Positions 53,878 to 61,326 of a DNA stretch of 64,000 nt are shown piece by piece; position 1 is the first letter of the stretch, and the number at the start of each line of letters is the position of its first letter. The DNA is from Candidatus Krumholzibacteriota bacterium (GTDB taxonomy: Bacteria > Krumholzibacteriota > Krumholzibacteriia > LZORAL124-64-63), in the NCBI GenBank assembly GCA_024275485.1, contig JAJRZA010000036.1, positions 108,851 to 172,850 of the forward strand, written 5' to 3'. The position numbers and the translations under genes are program-made. The notes beneath the pieces were generated by a model, which saw nothing but the letters and a program-made list of their open reading frames with translations, searched no databases and had not been told where the DNA came from.

Positions 53878-55973
53878 AACGTTTTTTGAAGAAAGACAAA
53901 TTCCAGCTCGGTGATCACGAGAAAGAGAACCTGTGGCTGGGGATTCAGGCTGAGGCCCGGAATGATGAGAGAGCCTCGCGATCGAAGTTTGCCGTGCGTC
54001 CGGTTTTGGGTTTGACCACTGCTTTGGCTGCGGTGTTGGCCCTGGTGGTTTTCCTCGGGCATGACGAACCCACCGGTCCGATGAAAATGAATGATATGCA
54101 GATTGCCAGGCACGAGACCACCGTGCCGAATGCAGTCAGCCAAAGTTCACTTTTGCCGACTCCCGTAAAAAAATCAGGTGAAGGTTCAAGCCGCACTAGT
54201 GGCCTGGAAGAAGAAATCGCAGCTGTGGATACCATTCCCGATCCCGAAAACATGGTAGCTGAGGAAGCCACCATAACCGGTCGGGTTTTCGCCAAAGAAA
54301 CCGGCGATCCCCTTGCTTTTGCCGACATCCTGATCGTAGGCACCGAAAGGGGTCTGACAACGGACAAGGACGGACATTTTCAGTTGGACCACCTTGAACC
54401 CGGCAAGGAAGTTAACTTGCGTGTCAAATACCTGGGCTTTGAAGATGAGTTTGCCCTGCTGACGCCGTCTGCCGGCCAAGACCCCAAACTTGAGATCGGC
54501 ATGGAGCCCATGATTGTTGCAGTACTTGAACCGTTTAATGTGGGAGGTGCGCAATACATGGTGAAGGTCAAGAGTACCATTACTGACCGTGTCGTCTCAT
54601 CCGAAACCTTCGAAAAATTCGCCATCGATTCCGTGAATGAGGCCTTGTCAAAAACGGCCGGTGTGGTTTCCCGGGCGGGTGAATTGAATGATAGTAGTGG
54701 CCGTCCAGAAGAATTTCACGGCCAAAAGGGTGGCGCCAATCAATCCCCCTCAACGGCCCCCGCCGATGTCCGCAACATGGGCGGTTCCGTCACCGGCGGC
54801 ACCACCGCACCCAATGGCGAGCCATACGAGCTGATGTACTTCGACCACACCGGGGTCAACCCTTTCGTGGCCACCGAAGACGATTCGCTGTCGACCTTTG
54901 CCGTGGATGTCGACAACGCCTCCTACACCGTTGCCCGCCGCTACATCAACGGCGGTTCCCTGCCCCCGCAGGATGCCATCCGCGTGGAAGAATTTGTCAA
55001 TTTCTTCAGAGCCGGATACAGCAAACAGAGCGAGGATGTCTTCGCCATCAATCTGGACGGCGCGCCCTCCCGGTTTGGCTCGGGTTATCAGCTGGTTCGC
55101 GTTGGCCTGCAGGGAAAAATCGTACCCGCGGACAATCGCAAACCGGCCAATCTGGTCTTCCTCGTGGATATCTCCGGCTCCATGGCCAGGGAGAATCGTC
55201 TGGGCCTGGTCAAACACAGCCTGCGCATCCTTTTGGACGAACTGCGCGAAGGCGACCGCGTGGGCATCGTGGTCTACGGAAGTCATGCCGAAGTGCGTTT
55301 GGTGCCCACTGATATCACCCAACGCGAAACCATTCTTTCGGCCATTGATGGCCTGCGAACCAACGGCGCCACCAACGCCTACGACGGCTTGCAAATGGCC
55401 TACCACATGGCCCGCAAGAGTTATCAATCGCACCAACTGAACCGGGTGATCCTTTGCTCCGACGGCGTGGCCAACATGGGAGGCAGCACCCAGGCCGAAG
55501 TAATGCTGGAACAGATCCGGCAGGCCTCCGACAAAGGCATCACCTTGTCGACCATCGGTTTTGGCATGGGCAACTACAACGACGTGCTCATGGAAAAACT
55601 GGCCGACCAGGGCGACGGCAACTACTACTACGTGGACCAGCCCAAGGAAGCCGAGCGTGTTTTCCGGGAGAACCTCACCGGATTATTACAGACCATCGCC
55701 AGGCAAGTGAAGGTCCAGGTGGCTTTCGATGATGCCGCAGTCAAGCGCTGGCGCCTGCTGGGTTACGAAAACCGCGACGTGGCCGACCGTGATTTCCGCA
55801 ACGATGATGTGGATGCAGGTGAGGTTGGCGCAGGTCACCAGGTGACGGCGTTGTACGAAATCAAACTGGTTGACGGTTTGGCCGAGAATACCGAAGGCCA
55901 CCGTTTGGGTGAAGTGCATCTGCGCTACGAGATGCCTGTCCATGACAGCGAACAAGCCGGGGAAGTTGTGTAA
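53874..55973 (+). CDS. Membrane vWA-domain protein coupled to ECF sigma factor, candidate regulator
   Basis: In this 699-residue product a cytoplasmic N-terminus (1-42) precedes one helix (LGLTTALAAVLALVVFLG, 45-62). Then come a carboxypeptidase-regulatory-like domain (132-195; ATITGRVFAKETGDPLAFAD), a short TonB-plug-like stretch (VNEALSKTAGVV, 254-265), and a YfbK-like region with a vWA domain whose MIDAS is VDISGSM (431-437). The layout resembles a membrane anti-sigma protein with an outer sensor, but no zinc anti-sigma motif is visible. At 55971 the frame stops at TAA, just before a domain (DUF3520) that follows in the same frame, so the protein may be shortened. Confidence 0.85.
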   Translation: MKRFLKKDKFQLGDHEKENLWLGIQAEARNDERASRSKFAVRPVLGLTTALAAVLALVVFLGHDEPTGPMKMNDMQIARHETTVPNAVSQSSLLPTPVKKSGEGSSRTSGLEEEIAAVDTIPDPENMVAEEATITGRVFAKETGDPLAFADILIVGTERGLTTDKDGHFQLDHLEPGKEVNLRVKYLGFEDEFALLTPSAGQDPKLEIGMEPMIVAVLEPFNVGGAQYMVKVKSTITDRVVSSETFEKFAIDSVNEALSKTAGVVSRAGELNDSSGRPEEFHGQKGGANQSPSTAPADVRNMGGSVTGGTTAPNGEPYELMYFDHTGVNPFVATEDDSLSTFAVDVDNASYTVARRYINGGSLPPQDAIRVEEFVNFFRAGYSKQSEDVFAINLDGAPSRFGSGYQLVRVGLQGKIVPADNRKPANLVFLVDISGSMARENRLGLVKHSLRILLDELREGDRVGIVVYGSHAEVRLVPTDITQRETILSAIDGLRTNGATNAYDGLQMAYHMARKSYQSHQLNRVILCSDGVANMGGSTQAEVMLEQIRQASDKGITLSTIGFGMGNYNDVLMEKLADQGDGNYYYVDQPKEAERVFRENLTGLLQTIARQVKVQVAFDDAAVKRWRLLGYENRDVADRDFRNDDVDAGEVGAGHQVTALYEIKLVDGLAENTEGHRLGEVHLRYEMPVHDSEQAGEVV

Positions 55974-56222
55974 ATCAGCCGGGATTTGACCCTGGATTTG
56001 TTGTCCGGCAGTTTTTCCCAGGCTCCGGCGCGGTATCGTCTGCAAGCCGTGGTGGCGGAATTTGCGGAGATCCTGAGGGGCAGTTTCTGGGCCAAGGAAA
56101 GCCGTTTGGCCGACTTGATCCCTTTGGCTGATGGGTTGGCCCAGGAGCTGCAAGGTGATGAGCTGGTTGAAGAACTGGCAGGGCTGATTCGCAAGGCCGC
56201 AGATTTGCAGAGTGAAGAATAG
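55974..56222 (+). pseudogene. In-frame DUF3520-like tail cut off by TAA from the vWA gene
   Basis: The sequence after the vWA stop stays open in the same frame for 82 codons and ends with TAG at 56222. It reads ISRDLTLDLLSGSFSQAPAR, RLQAVVAEFAEILRGSFWA and LADLIPLADGLAQEL, matching the C-terminal domain that closes YfbK-type vWA proteins (AVVAEFAxxLRxS motif). No ribosome site or start codon fits. It is almost certainly the last part of the preceding gene, separated by one nonsense codon. Confidence 0.75.
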
Positions 56223-56256
56223 ACGAAGGTTTAAACCTGCTCCTATATTTATTTGA

Positions 56257-56293
56257 CACCGACCCGGATGGCTAATTCCATTCGGGTCGGGTG
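56257..56293 (+). terminator. Terminator after sigma/vWA operon
   Basis: A stem made by CACCGACCCGGATGG and CCATTCGGGTCGGGTG (a single mismatch or wobble) with a 6-base loop is followed by TTTG. It lies 35 bases after the TAG of the tail, consistent with the transcript continuing past the in-frame TAA. Confidence 0.6.
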
Positions 56294-56355
56294 TTTGTAG
56301 ATAGCTTCATTTTGGCTTACCTTGAAGAAATCTGAATTGAAGGAAGGAATAATTC

Positions 56356-56769
56356 ATGCACCTGAAGAACATAGACCACATCAACCTCACCGTTGCCGAC
56401 TTTGATAAAACCGTGGCCTGGTACGCCCGTGTTTTTGGATTCGAACTGGTTGAAGAAGCCATGCAGGACGACATCCGCTGGGGCGTTATCCGCAACGGCG
56501 ATGTGATGCTTTGCATCTACGAACACACCGAATGCCGGCACGAAGATCGTTTTGCCATGCGTAAAAAGCATCTGCACGGGATCAACCACTTCGGCCTGCG
56601 CATCACCGATCAAGAGGACTGGGAAGCCACCATTGAGCGGGAGAATTTGACCATTCTTTACAACGGTCCCATCAGCTGGCCTAACAATACGTCCTGGTAT
56701 GTGGCCGATCCCACTGGTTGGGAAATTGAAGTCGCTTTGTGGAAGGATGATACTATTCGATTTGACTAG
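56356..56769 (+). CDS. Glyoxalase/VOC superfamily protein
   Basis: The 137-residue protein has the paired beta-alpha-beta-beta-beta VOC fold with metal ligands in the usual places: His in NIDHINLTV, Glu in LCIYEHTE, His in GINHFGLRI and Glu in GWEIEVALW. Members include dioxygenases, lyases and resistance proteins; the specific reaction is unknown. GAAGGAAGGA precedes the ATG by about six bases. It stands 46 bases before the next gene, possibly in one unit. Confidence 0.88.
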   Translation: MHLKNIDHINLTVADFDKTVAWYARVFGFELVEEAMQDDIRWGVIRNGDVMLCIYEHTECRHEDRFAMRKKHLHGINHFGLRITDQEDWEATIERENLTILYNGPISWPNNTSWYVADPTGWEIEVALWKDDTIRFD

Positions 56770-56815
56770 TTTTCTGTCAATCCAAGATTCATCTGCAAAT
56801 TCAAGAGGGTAATAA

Positions 56816-57292
56816 ATGAATCAGCACGATTGGAAAGCCGCCCGCAAGCTCATCAACCAATCCATTTCCGTGGCCGTGTGCACCATCGAGCCGGACGGCA
56901 GCCCCCACGTCACTCCCATCGGCTCACTGATGCTCCATCACAGCGAACCGCAGGGTTACTGGTTGGAAAAATTCCCCACCGGGATGCCACGCAATCTGGA
57001 GAATGACAACCGGATTCAGATTTTGGCCACCAAAAGCGGACTGTGGTATTGGCTGAAATCCCTTTGGAAAGGTTCCTTCGACGGTCCCCCCGCCCTGCGG
57101 CTGAAAGGCACAGCCGGGCCTCTTCGACCTGCCACGGATTCGGAAAAAAAACGATTTCTTAAAAAGGTGAAATTTGCCAGATCCCTCAAGGGGCATGACC
57201 TGCTGTGGGCTGGAATGACCATGGCCAGGGAAGTAACTTTTGAGGAGATTCTGCCAGTGAAAGTAGGAAAAATGTGGCCCCCGCGCGAATGA
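56816..57292 (+). CDS. Pyridoxamine 5'-phosphate oxidase-like flavin-binding protein
   Basis: The 158-residue protein has the split-barrel pattern of the PNPOx-like group: SVAVCTIEPDGSPHVTPIGS, then a strand and LENDNRIQILA. These proteins bind FMN, F420 or haem and reduce or sense small molecules. It lacks the longer C-terminus of true PNPOx. Function is not known. It ends 20 bases before the convergent beta-propeller gene; no terminator is visible between. Confidence 0.8.
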   Translation: MNQHDWKAARKLINQSISVAVCTIEPDGSPHVTPIGSLMLHHSEPQGYWLEKFPTGMPRNLENDNRIQILATKSGLWYWLKSLWKGSFDGPPALRLKGTAGPLRPATDSEKKRFLKKVKFARSLKGHDLLWAGMTMAREVTFEEILPVKVGKMWPPRE

Positions 57293-57312
57293 CTCCGGGG
57301 ACCAGAACCAAC

Positions 57313-58554
57313 CTACTTGATCCGATAACAAATCACCGCCATGGGCTCCGGCTCCTCACCATCGTCCTGATCACCCGCTCCGCCGAACTGACTGAGGGCC
57401 GCGTCCCAGAATCCGGTCACCACAAAGGCCAGATCATCGCCGGCGAAGAAAAGGAAATCCTTTCTCGAGTCCCCTTCGCAAACGATATCCAGTTTCTTCT
57501 GATAGACGCCGTCTGGCGAGAAAACGTCGTAGCTGGTGAATATGCCTTCCGGTGAATCCCACATGGCCCGGCTGGTCAACACCCAAATGGAACCGTCACT
57601 GGCCACCCGCAGGAACTCTACATCCGGTTGGTATTCTTCGATATGAATGGGAGCGCCGGGGGCCTGCGTACGCTCGATGGTTTCGAAAATATTCTGCCAC
57701 ATGGTCAAGGCCCGCTCATCCCGTTTCCAGGATTCGTATTGCCGGGTGAAAACCCGCTCAAGCTGACCGGCCGAGTCAAAAACACTGACTTCGTAGCCGT
57801 AGCGGGGAATTGCCATAACGGTTTTACCCTTCAGGGATACGTCATATCGGCGGTCCGGGCTTTCAATAATTTCAAGTTCATCCAGCTTCAGGTTGCCCAA
57901 ATCCAGGATGTGTTCTTTTTCCGAATAGGTGTGGGCCAGGCTGCCGTCTTCAGCGAGGGAACCCACGAAATTTCGACGACTGATTTTTCCCGACGCCTGG
58001 TCTACCCGTTGCTCAGTGCCGCCGGCCACCACCAGACCACCTTCGGATTTCAAGGCGCGCATGATGAAAAAACCACCGCTGGTGGGATCACCGAGCTCCC
58101 AGGTTCCGGCGGGTGTGCCGTCCATGGCCAACTTGATGACCTTGCCTGGAAAAGCCTGCACCACGCCCAGGTTGCCATCGGGCAGGAAACACATATCCGT
58201 GGGACTGCGGAATTCACCGGGGCCTTCGCCTTCGTGACCTAGTATTTTGATCAACTCGCCGTCGGGCGAATAGACACTGACCTGGGCGAGTTGGGAATCC
58301 AGCAGGAAAATGTTGTTATCCTCATCCACCAAGGCCCGGTTGACGATACCGAAGATATTCTCTTCATCATCCTCACCGCCCACCCTCCAGAGCTCTTCCA
58401 GCTCGACGGTGTGGACACCTTGGGCGGGTTCGGCAGAGTTTTCAATGCGTGGTACTACCGTAGCTGCCGCGCTTCCTGCCTGAAGAATCAAAATGGTAAG
58501 GATCAGGATTGGGCCAATCAAACGGCTCAGCGCAGCCATTTTGCAGCATTTCAT
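57313..58554 (-). CDS. Exported six-bladed beta-propeller protein
   Basis: The 413-residue product has a signal peptide (SRLIGPILILTILILQAGSA). It then has repeated strands with NHL-like blocks such as LIKILGHEGEGPGEFRSPTD and DGNLGVVQAFPGKVIKLAMDG, typical of the 6-bladed beta-propeller (DUF5128) family that is abundant in Bacteroidota and related phyla. AGGAG lies eight bases before the ATG. No catalytic residues are known for the family; ligand or protein binding in the periplasm is likely. It stands alone. Confidence 0.8.
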   Translation of the reverse strand: MKCCKMAALSRLIGPILILTILILQAGSAAATVVPRIENSAEPAQGVHTVELEELWRVGGEDDEENIFGIVNRALVDEDNNIFLLDSQLAQVSVYSPDGELIKILGHEGEGPGEFRSPTDMCFLPDGNLGVVQAFPGKVIKLAMDGTPAGTWELGDPTSGGFFIMRALKSEGGLVVAGGTEQRVDQASGKISRRNFVGSLAEDGSLAHTYSEKEHILDLGNLKLDELEIIESPDRRYDVSLKGKTVMAIPRYGYEVSVFDSAGQLERVFTRQYESWKRDERALTMWQNIFETIERTQAPGAPIHIEEYQPDVEFLRVASDGSIWVLTSRAMWDSPEGIFTSYDVFSPDGVYQKKLDIVCEGDSRKDFLFFAGDDLAFVVTGFWDAALSQFGGAGDQDDGEEPEPMAVICYRIK

Positions 58555-58718
58555 GTCGGATTCTCCTATGGATCGATGTGGTGTGTGCGGTGGTAGCTAC
58601 GATCAGGAACAAAAAATGTTCGCAGCCAACCGGAAAATCATTCGTATCTACCCGGGGCCAACCCATTGTATTCTGATAATTCAAACAATTCTTTTTCCTC
58701 CCGACCGGAGAGTCGCCT

Positions 58719-59465
58719 TTGCCAGAACTGATATTTGATTCCTGGGCCCAGTTCATCCTGACCTGTGGTGTTCTCGTAGTTGCTCAAATGGTCTATGTGT
58801 TGTTCGGGTTTGGTTCCGGACTGATTTCGGTAGGGATTCTGGCCCTCGTCTTCCCGGACATAAGGGATGTGGTGGTTTTGTTGTTGCTGGTGAATCTTCC
58901 CGCTGAGATCTGGGTGACCTGGAAATCCCGTGCGGAAATCTGCTGGCGACCCATCGCTGCCTTGGGTGTGGGCATTGCCGTGGGTATTCCCCTCGGGGCC
59001 ATGGTGCTGCGCAACAGTGAACCCGGTTTCATTTTGACTGCTTTGGGATGGTTTCTGGTGGCGGTGGGGTTTGTTTTCCTTCGTCTGCCCATGGCTGGAA
59101 AAAATTCTCCCAAAACCTGGGCCGCACCGCCAACGGGACTTGTATCAGGATTGTTGACAGGCTTGTTTGGAACCGGTGGGCCGCCGTTGATTGTCTGGTA
59201 CCACCTTGCAAGCCCACACAAAGCAGCTTTCCGCGGCAACCTGATGACAATTTTCTTGTTGATGACTTTTGTGCGGGTACCCACTTATGCGGCCACGGGC
59301 ATGATAACTTTCGAACGGATGGCCTCCATGGTGGTGGTAATGCCGGCTGTGTTTTTTGGCGGATGGTTGGGCAACCGGATGCACGTGGAGATCTCTGAGC
59401 TACTGTTTCGAAGGCTGGTCAGTGGCTTGTTGGTGGTTTTGGGGCTGGGACTGTTGCTTGGGTAA
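58719..59465 (+). CDS. TauE/SafE-family anion exporter
   Basis: The 248-residue membrane protein has about eight helices with the two repeats of the TauE/SafE family. The loops GFGSGLISVGILALVFPD and SGLLTGLFGTGGPPLIVWYH are the family signature. Substrates in characterised relatives are sulfite, sulfoacetate and other anions; specificity is unknown here. The start is TTG at 58719 with GGAG nine bases upstream. It is convergent with the next gene and followed by a strong hairpin. Confidence 0.9.
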   Translation: MPELIFDSWAQFILTCGVLVVAQMVYVLFGFGSGLISVGILALVFPDIRDVVVLLLLVNLPAEIWVTWKSRAEICWRPIAALGVGIAVGIPLGAMVLRNSEPGFILTALGWFLVAVGFVFLRLPMAGKNSPKTWAAPPTGLVSGLLTGLFGTGGPPLIVWYHLASPHKAAFRGNLMTIFLLMTFVRVPTYAATGMITFERMASMVVVMPAVFFGGWLGNRMHVEISELLFRRLVSGLLVVLGLGLLLG

Positions 59466-59469
59466 AGCA

Positions 59470-59499
59470 CAGGCCGGGGCATTCACATGCCCCGGCCTG
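59470..59499. terminator. Perfect 12-bp hairpin between convergent genes
   Basis: CAGGCCGGGGCA and TGCCCCGGCCTG pair fully around a 6-base loop, five bases after the exporter stop. Neither strand has a proper T-tract, so it may be a strong RNA-end structure or a Rho-aided bidirectional terminator. Confidence 0.6.
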
Positions 59500-59529
59500 A
59501 CATTCACAAAACAGTCAGAAATAACCGAT

Positions 59530-60342
59530 CTACCGGAAGAGACTCTTCAGCCCACCCCAGCTCGTATCGCGGGTCGGCACAGGCTGGTCGCAATCGCGGT
59601 CCAGAATGTCGATGAAACCAGGTTGGTCCACCCACAGTTGGGAAACGAGATTGGACGCAATGCCATTGCCTGCAGCCCCGGCGTTCAACTGGCAGCTCGA
59701 AACCTCTTCGCAGGTATCCAGATCAATTTGGTAAAGAGTACCCGTGTAACCTAGCATCAGCAAATAGTTACCACAAATGGCGAGGCCGTCAGCGGAGTCG
59801 CCAGCGGGATTGGGACACGTGGTCACGACATTGACGGTACCATTGGTGTAGGTGAAACCGTACAACATCGTTGAGTCGCCCTTCCAAAAAAGTCCGGTTG
59901 CAAAATCGTAGGTCAAACCCTCTGCGCTGTCGTCCCCGGGTGGATTGGCGGAAGATACCACTTCGCAAGTGGCAGGATCGATCTCGTACATCATGCCGGT
60001 GCCAAAATCGTAATGGTACAGATAATCCCCATTGAAGGCATTCTCGCTGGGGCTTGCACCACCAGGAGCAGGACAGGTCTGCACTACGGTACAGTCATTA
60101 TCGATGTCGATAAGTTTCAGCAGTCCCTGACTGAAGTCGGTTTGCCAGAGCAGGCCTTCCGGAGTCCAGGCTTCGCCGTTGGCAATATCGGAAGATGAGC
60201 AGACCGAAATACGATCGCATTCTTCCGTCGCGCCAAAATTAATGCCAACTGCTCCGCTTGGATCAGACCCGTCGGCGAAAGAGACACCACTGCCAATAGC
60301 CAAGATGGCAAGAAGAACCAGACACATTCGTAAGTTTTTCAT
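59530..60342 (-). CDS. Exported cysteine-rich repeat protein, propeller-like
   Basis: The ATG at 60342 (GGGGG upstream) starts a signal peptide (MCLVLLAILAIGSGVSFA); the frame extends nine codons further. The mature protein has a repeated pattern of YxxxYDFGTGMMYEIDPATC, FATGLFWKGDSTML and LLMLGYTGTLYQIDLDTC, about one Cys-containing strand set per 40 residues, which suggests a small beta-propeller with disulfides. I do not recognise a named family. The upstream region holds an inverted repeat. Confidence 0.65.
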   Translation of the reverse strand: MKNLRMCLVLLAILAIGSGVSFADGSDPSGAVGINFGATEECDRISVCSSSDIANGEAWTPEGLLWQTDFSQGLLKLIDIDNDCTVVQTCPAPGGASPSENAFNGDYLYHYDFGTGMMYEIDPATCEVVSSANPPGDDSAEGLTYDFATGLFWKGDSTMLYGFTYTNGTVNVVTTCPNPAGDSADGLAICGNYLLMLGYTGTLYQIDLDTCEEVSSCQLNAGAAGNGIASNLVSQLWVDQPGFIDILDRDCDQPVPTRDTSWGGLKSLFR

Positions 60343-60385
60343 GAGAACCCCCACAAGTGGATAGACCATTTCGGTCGGAATAATT

Positions 60386-60405
60386 TTGACACATTATTGC
60401 GTCAA
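60386..60405. promoter_or_regulatory. Inverted repeat TTGAC-N10-GTCAA upstream of exported repeat gene
   Basis: TTGAC (60386-60390) and GTCAA (60401-60405) are exact inverted 5-mers 10 bases apart, centred about 53 bases before the ATG at 60342, in an AT-rich region. TTGACG on the minus strand may also serve as a -35 box. Evidence is weak. Confidence 0.3.
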
Positions 60406-60543
60406 CGATAATTTTACCATAGAAGATAAAGATTGTCTATGTTATTATGAAAGGAACTTCCAGAAAGACAAGTAATCGATTGATTTGTTAATTATACTGT
60501 TTTTTGTATGTCCATAGTGGGGCCACTTGGAAATAGCACAAGC

Positions 60544-61179
60544 CTAAAATGCGTACCCCATTCCAACCTGGAATGAACTTATCTTTACCCCGTCCTCAGG
60601 CAAATCCGGTTCCTCGGCCTTGTTTGGCAAAACCGCGTTGCTGGTCCGATCGATGAGTTGCTCCAGCAAACCTGAAGAGTACCGCATATCCACCAGAAAC
60701 CGGGAGATCTCCAGGGAGAACCCCAGGTGGAGTTGGAAATCCATGTTCTCGTAGTTGAAATCCCCGTCGGTTTCGCCTTCGGGTTCGTCCCATGTCTCAT
60801 CCAGTTTCAGCACCACCGAAACCCCCGTGTAAAAACGTGGCCTCAAGCTTGTCACCGGTAAACAAAGTCCCAAGAAGGCCGCCGGCTGAAAACAATGCAG
60901 GCGAACCTTGGCTTCACCCTCGATCAATCCGGAATGGGAATCGGAGTAGAAGCGCATTTGGCTACCTGCCTTTTGCACATATTCACCAGCAACAAGGATA
61001 TCAAACAGGCCTGAACCCAGAGACCAGCTGTCCTGGATCCCAGCGTAAAACCCATTTCCGCGCTCCTGCAACCCGACATCGGTGTCTGTCCAACCGGCTG
61101 TCACATGTACCGCTTGCACGGTTGAGGTTGATAAAATCAGGCAACCCAAGAGGGCGATGGTCAGTGTCCGGTTTGTCAT
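60544..61179 (-). CDS. Exported outer-membrane protein, small barrel-like
   Basis: The 211-residue product has a signal peptide (TIALLGCLILSTSTVQA) and strands rich in Gly and aromatic residues, ending with FQVGMGYAF, an outer-membrane-type C-terminus with final Phe. The blocks NGFYAGIQDSWSLGSGLFDI and FQLHLGFSLEISRFLVDMRY are typical of small barrels of the outer-membrane-protein W/OmpA type. No function can be given. It stands alone on the minus strand. Confidence 0.65.
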   Translation of the reverse strand: MTNRTLTIALLGCLILSTSTVQAVHVTAGWTDTDVGLQERGNGFYAGIQDSWSLGSGLFDILVAGEYVQKAGSQMRFYSDSHSGLIEGEAKVRLHCFQPAAFLGLCLPVTSLRPRFYTGVSVVLKLDETWDEPEGETDGDFNYENMDFQLHLGFSLEISRFLVDMRYSSGLLEQLIDRTSNAVLPNKAEEPDLPEDGVKISSFQVGMGYAF

Positions 61180-61230
61180 TCCTGCAGCATCCTTTCAAGC
61201 GGGGTTTCAGGTTACAATACGGGACGGCAC

Positions 61231-61265
61231 AAAAAAAAACCACCGGTGATGCAATATCACCGGTG
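61231..61265 (-). terminator. Intrinsic terminator of subtilisin-like protease gene
   Basis: CACCGGTGAT and ATCACCGGTG make a perfect 10-bp stem with a 5-base loop. On the minus strand a run of nine T follows. It lies about 60 bases beyond the protease stop, before the barrel gene. Confidence 0.88.
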
Positions 61266-61326
61266 ATCCTTGATCGACCAGGCGAGACGCAGGGCGAAGT
61301 GCGTCCCACCTGATTCGGTAGCAGAA

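Noticed and set aside
1231..55973. Reassignment of TAA to a sense codon
   Set aside because: Intact genes such as the SpoU methyltransferase and the RND pump end with TAA at proper positions, so TAA is a working stop here.
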